Shown here piece by piece: positions 60,705-64,000 of a stretch of 64,000 nucleotides of DNA; the stretch's first letter is position 1, and every line of letters begins with the position of its first letter. A program made the translations under genes and the position numbers. This stretch comes from CBDVBZ01 sp965372355 (GTDB taxonomy: Bacteria > Krumholzibacteriota > Krumholzibacteriia > WVZY01), in contig CBDVBZ010000001.1 in the NCBI GenBank assembly GCA_965372355.1, forward strand, positions 1-64,000, given 5' to 3'. The notes under the pieces were generated by a model. The model saw only the letters and a program-made list of their open reading frames with translations. It did no database searches and was not told the DNA's origin.

Positions 60705-62635
60705 AACAGCTCTTCTTGATCCGCAAATCGGTGGGTGCCGCCTCACTTGCCGCGGCGCTGATACTGAGCACCATAGCAAGCGGCGACGCTTCAAAAATCA
60801 GCTCGCTGAGGATCGAACCGCACAGCGGGTCGTCGAGCTATGTTATTTCAAAATCTGGAGCTCTGGATGTGCGGGATTTTGTTATGGAGGATCCGCCCAG
60901 GCTCGTGTTGGACTTCATCGGCGCCCGCCACGAACTGGCTCAGACACGGTTCGATGGCGACGGTAGATTCGTCAAGTCCGTCAGGTCTAGTCAGTTTACG
61001 AGCGAGCCCGATCAGATCACGCGCGTCGTGTTCGATCTCAGTGGTGACGTCGGCTACAGTGTGTCGAACGAGGTGCACGCGGTAACGGTGAGCTTCTTTC
61101 CAAAGAATGGTGATCCGAGCAAACGCGTGCCAAAGACGATGGCGAGCTCGGTGCCGGTCGTGGCCGACGCCAGTCTGGGTTCGATGGTAGATTCCAAGCC
61201 GGCCTGGGACCCGGCCGCTCGCAATCAGGCGGGGCAGAAGGATAAAGCAAAGGCGACCCCGCCGGCTCAGGGCGATGACTCCAAGCCGGCGTGGGATGCC
61301 AAGCCGAAGGCAATGGACGTTGCCGTGCCCGGGGAGGCGCCGAAACCGAAGTGGGTGACGCAGAACCCGAGCGCATCGACCAAGAAGCCGGCCCAGGCAA
61401 CGGCGGCATCCTCGTCGCGCCAGAGCCTGCAGTCGTTTGCGTCGAATACGGGGCTCGTTCGCAACAAGAATATGACGATCGATGTTCAGAACGCCCACAT
61501 CAGAACGGTGCTCCGTAGCATGTCGGAGTTCTCGGGCGTAAACATCATCGCCGGACCCGAGGTGGAGGGCAATGTAACCGCCCATCTGCGCGACGTACCC
61601 TGGCGGCAGGCGCTCGAGACCATACTCAGATCATACGGCTTCGGCTGGCGCGAGGAGTACGGGATAATCCGTGTCTCCACGCTCGATAAGCTGACCCGGG
61701 AGGAACTCGAGCTGCAGGCCGCGGAGCGCCAGAAAGACGATCTCCTGCCGCTCGTGACGGAAATCATCCAGCTGAGCTATGCAAACGCGGGCGAGATAAA
61801 GAAAGCTCTAAAGGAAATGACAACCTCGCGCGGGAGCATCGAGATCGAGGCCAGCAACAACGCCCTCGTCGTCCAGGATATCCAGAGGTTCGTCGACAAG
61901 ATCGGCGCGATGGTCGAAGAGCTCGACCGCAAGACTAAGCAGGTCGAGATCGTCGCGAAGATGGTCGATGTTGACTTCGAGGCTTCCCGCGAGATCGGTA
62001 TCCGTTGGGATGCCCTGAACATCTCCGGGACCAACGCCAGCGCGGTCGGTGACGCCATCATCGACGCTGGGTTGGCGGATCCCGTTGCAAGATTCCGGGT
62101 TGGAACGGTGCAGTCGTGGGGGGAGCTCCTCTTCATCCTCGATATGCTCGAGAAGGAGCAGAAAGCTAACATCATCTCGAACCCGAGAATCGTCACTGCG
62201 GACAACCGCGAGGCGAGCATCCTCGTTGGCAAACAGATCCCCTTGATCGTGTCCGACGAAGCCGGCAACCCGATTACCGAACTCACCAAAGTGGGTATCA
62301 TCCTGCGGGTCACTCCGCACGTGAACCAGGACAACACCGTGACGTTGGATCTGCATCCCGAGGTCAGCGAGCTGAGCGCTCAGGCGACCGTTCAGGGCGG
62401 TGTGATCATATCTCTCAGCGAAGCCGACACGCGCGTCGTCGTCGGCCATGGCGAGACCGCCGTGATCGGTGGCTTGATCAGCGAGGTGGAGAGCACGTTG
62501 GAGAGGGGGGTGCCTGGGCTGATGAAAATCCCTTATCTCGGAGGCCTCTTCAAGTCGAAGAGCACAACAAAGAAGAAGCGCGAGCTGATTATCTTCGTGA
62601 CACCGAAGATCGTGGATAACATGGCGAGCAACTAG
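60701..62635 (+). CDS. pilQ: Type IV pilus secretin PilQ
   Basis: 644 residues with a signal peptide (VGAASLAAALILSTIASG). One AMIN domain (about 30-130, DFVMEDPPRLVLDFIGARH) binds peptidoglycan. A linker contains two SKPAWD repeats. STN/secretin_N domains follow (ITIDVQNAHIRTVLRSMSEFSG, VRVSTLDKLTRE-like region, QLSYANAGEIKKALKEM), then the secretin core with VGKQIPLIV and VIGGLISEVESTLERGVPGLMKIPYLGGLF. It forms the gated outer-membrane channel for the pilus. Last gene of the pil locus, followed by a hairpin. Confidence 0.95.
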   Translation: MKQLFLIRKSVGAASLAAALILSTIASGDASKISSLRIEPHSGSSSYVISKSGALDVRDFVMEDPPRLVLDFIGARHELAQTRFDGDGRFVKSVRSSQFTSEPDQITRVVFDLSGDVGYSVSNEVHAVTVSFFPKNGDPSKRVPKTMASSVPVVADASLGSMVDSKPAWDPAARNQAGQKDKAKATPPAQGDDSKPAWDAKPKAMDVAVPGEAPKPKWVTQNPSASTKKPAQATAASSSRQSLQSFASNTGLVRNKNMTIDVQNAHIRTVLRSMSEFSGVNIIAGPEVEGNVTAHLRDVPWRQALETILRSYGFGWREEYGIIRVSTLDKLTREELELQAAERQKDDLLPLVTEIIQLSYANAGEIKKALKEMTTSRGSIEIEASNNALVVQDIQRFVDKIGAMVEELDRKTKQVEIVAKMVDVDFEASREIGIRWDALNISGTNASAVGDAIIDAGLADPVARFRVGTVQSWGELLFILDMLEKEQKANIISNPRIVTADNREASILVGKQIPLIVSDEAGNPITELTKVGIILRVTPHVNQDNTVTLDLHPEVSELSAQATVQGGVIISLSEADTRVVVGHGETAVIGGLISEVESTLERGVPGLMKIPYLGGLFKSKSTTKKKRELIIFVTPKIVDNMASN

Positions 62636-62665
62636 GCAACCGCGCGAATACCCGGTCCGCTGACA

Positions 62666-62702
62666 GAAGGCGGCGAAGCAAATCACTTGCTTTGCCGCCT
62701 TC
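62666..62702 (+). terminator. Probable terminator of the pilM-Q unit
   Basis: A 16-bp stem (GAAGGCGGCGAAGCAA / TTGCTTTGCCGCCTTC, one wobble pair) with a 5-base loop. The T-run after it is weak, so it may act as a hairpin barrier rather than a classic terminator. Confidence 0.7.
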
Positions 62703-62781
62703 GTGCATTTAACGTGGTGGCAATTGCATGCCGGCGCCCGGTCGTCGCCGGCGTCGGGGGAGGATCGCGGGCGATGATTAG

Positions 62782-63351
62782 ATGACTAGAGGAAAGCGTC
62801 GTGTACGGGTGATCGGGGGAGAGCTAAAGGGCAGGTTGCTCGACTACCCCCAGCAAGGCCTTTCGCGGCCGACGATGCAGCGGACCAAATCCTCCGTCTT
62901 CGAGTCTATCGGGCGGTCGATTAACGGCGCTGTGTTCGTCGATCTCTATGCCGCGGCAGGCGGTATCGGCATCGAGGCTTTGAGCCGCGGTGCGCACTTT
63001 GTCTGTTTCGCGGAGGACGACCGCGGCGCACTCCGATACCTTCATCGCAATCTCGAGAATTGCCGCGTAGCGGCCGAGCGCTACCGCGTGTACGCGGGTG
63101 ATGTAACGGCGTTTCTCAAGGGGCGCCTCGACAAACTGGCGCCCGATATCATCTATGCGGATCCTCCCTACCACGACACGGACTTCGGCGTTTTGCTGGA
63201 GTTGTTGGGCGAGATCGTTTATCCTCAACCTGTGATGATCGTCGTCGAGCACCCGACGGGTCTGATGGCGACCGACGTACCGGGTCTCGCCCGATCCAGA
63301 GTGAGGTCGTTCGGGCAGACCACGGTAAGTTTCTTTTTAGCAGGTGAATAG
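62782..63351 (+). CDS. rsmD: 16S rRNA (guanine(966)-N(2))-methyltransferase
   Basis: 189 residues. Motifs: VIGGELKGRLL and RPTMQRTKSSVFESIG at the N-terminus, SAM-binding DLYAAAGGIGIEALSRGA (a variant of DxFAGSGxxGxEALSRGA), and the catalytic DPPY in IIYADPPYHDTDF. It methylates the small-subunit rRNA during ribosome assembly. rsmD next to coaD is a common bacterial pair, seen here too (77-base gap). Confidence 0.93.
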   Translation: MTRGKRRVRVIGGELKGRLLDYPQQGLSRPTMQRTKSSVFESIGRSINGAVFVDLYAAAGGIGIEALSRGAHFVCFAEDDRGALRYLHRNLENCRVAAERYRVYAGDVTAFLKGRLDKLAPDIIYADPPYHDTDFGVLLELLGEIVYPQPVMIVVEHPTGLMATDVPGLARSRVRSFGQTTVSFFLAGE

Positions 63352-63428
63352 CGGTGCGTTGAGCCGCAGGGCCGCGAGACGTAAGGGGCGTGGCGACCGG
63401 CCGACGAGCGGGGAGGAGGTATGGTTCC

Positions 63429-63908
63429 ATGATAAGGGCCCTCTATCCGGGCACGTTCGACCCGATTACGAACGGGCACGTTGATATCATAGAGCGGGCA
63501 AGCCGTATTGTGGACTCTCTGGTCGTGGCGGTCGCCAAACGGCACGGGAAGGATACGATGTTTCCTCTCGCGACGAGAAAGCGTCTGGTGAGCGAGAGCG
63601 TCAAGGGCATGACGTCGGTCGAGGTCATCACGCTGCCGGGCCTCCTTGCCGAGGAAATCAGAAAGCGGGAGATCGATATGGTGATTCGCGGATTGCGTGC
63701 CGTATCGGATTTCGAGTACGAGATGATGATGGCGTTGATGAATCGCAAGCTGTACCCGGCCTTTGAAACCGTTTTCCTCATGCCGAGCCTGCGATACGTC
63801 TACCTGCACAGTTCTCTGGTCCGCGAGGTGCATTCGTTGGGTGGTGACGTGTCGGATCTGGTTCCGGAGCCGGTGTGGGAAGCGCTCCAGAAAAAGAAGA
63901 AAAGGTAG
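63429..63908 (+). CDS. coaD: Phosphopantetheine adenylyltransferase
   Basis: 159 residues from ATG 63429 with GGAGGAGGT (63412-63420) upstream; an ATG at 63421 is out of frame. N-terminal ALYPGTFDPITNGHVDIIERA carries the TxGH-type nucleotidyl-transfer motif as TNGH. VIRGLRAVSDFEYEMMMALMN and the PSLRYVYLHSSLVRE region complete the site. It makes dephospho-CoA from phosphopantetheine, the penultimate CoA step; coaX, panB and panC also lie in this window. The C-terminus is a run of lysines. Confidence 0.96.
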   Translation: MIRALYPGTFDPITNGHVDIIERASRIVDSLVVAVAKRHGKDTMFPLATRKRLVSESVKGMTSVEVITLPGLLAEEIRKREIDMVIRGLRAVSDFEYEMMMALMNRKLYPAFETVFLMPSLRYVYLHSSLVREVHSLGGDVSDLVPEPVWEALQKKKKR

Positions 63909-63917
63909 GTCCTCGTC

Positions 63918-63958
63918 CCGGCGGCAAAAGACGTTTGTGCACCGACCGCCGGCCTTTT
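63918..63958 (+). terminator. Possible terminator after coaD
   Basis: CCGGCGG (63918-63924) and CCGCCGG (63946-63952) form a 7-bp GC stem with a 21-base loop, followed by CCTTTTCC. The weak T-run and large loop make it tentative. Confidence 0.5.
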
Positions 63959-64000
63959 CCCTGCCATCCAGTGTTTTTCTTCCTCCCATGGGAACGTGAT

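Noticed and set aside
62718..62728. TGGCAATTGCA as a sigma-54 promoter before rsmD
   Set aside because: Wrong spacing between the GG and GC elements; also palindromic by chance.

Overview
The window is a gene-dense chromosomal segment of a GC-rich, diderm (Gram-negative-type) bacterium. Evidence for an outer membrane: a secretin-based type IV pilus system, an Omp85-type protein with POTRA domains, a TonB-dependent-type receptor, PorV- and PorU-like proteins, and a run of exported proteins ending in phenylalanine. The porU-porV pair and a FlgD/T9SS-type C-terminal tail suggest a lineage in or near the Fibrobacteres-Chlorobi-Bacteroidetes superphylum, or a candidate phylum with Krumholzibacteriota/Eisenbacteria/Latescibacterota-like content. 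The pil gene order is instead Myxococcus-like. The taxonomic placement is inference. I saw no tRNA, rRNA, CRISPR array, transposase or phage gene.

Layout. 1-4.2 kb: the end of a methyltransferase gene, a convergent glycosyltransferase, then nadC-birA-coaX (NAD, biotinylation, CoA). 4.3-6.4 kb: groES-groEL under a CIRCE operator, closed by a terminator. 6.5-9.3 kb: a beta-propeller lipoprotein and a DapL-like aminotransferase. 9.3-14.9 kb: a tightly coupled biosynthetic run, folB-folK-deoxynucleoside kinase-panB-panC, then a one-domain GlmU-like uridylyltransferase, a HIT hydrolase, a LytR_C protein, a DUF4321-like protein and tatA. 14.9-24.2 kb: a PpiD/SurA-like foldase on the minus strand, an M23 peptidase, dnaE, a small outer-membrane protein and accA.

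24.2-37.7 kb: an envelope and secretion cluster. It holds a Trm112-like zinc protein, a PorU-like C25 peptidase, a PorV-like barrel, two related short proteins of unknown function, an NHL-repeat lipoprotein, a 1136-residue surface/barrel-like protein with SprA-reminiscent modules, and an Omp85-type protein. This is the best candidate for an undescribed system: a type IX secretion-like export and surface-attachment module outside classical Bacteroidota. 37.9-46.2 kb: hutU-hutI, a TPR protein with an acidic Pro-rich linker, an ECF S-component-like protein with a TonB-dependent-type receptor, and a ComEA-like HhH protein. Two copies of a ~98-nt dispersed hairpin repeat lie here.

46.2-62.7 kb: a complete type IVa pilus locus, pilB-pilT-pilC-pilS-pilR-pilA, an ABC transporter (PilH/PilI-like), a TPR protein, pilD, then pilM-N-O-P-Q. 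Sigma-54 (-24/-12) promoter sequences sit upstream of three units (pilB, pilA, pilM). They fit control by the PilS/PilR two-component system encoded inside the locus. The window closes with rsmD-coaD.
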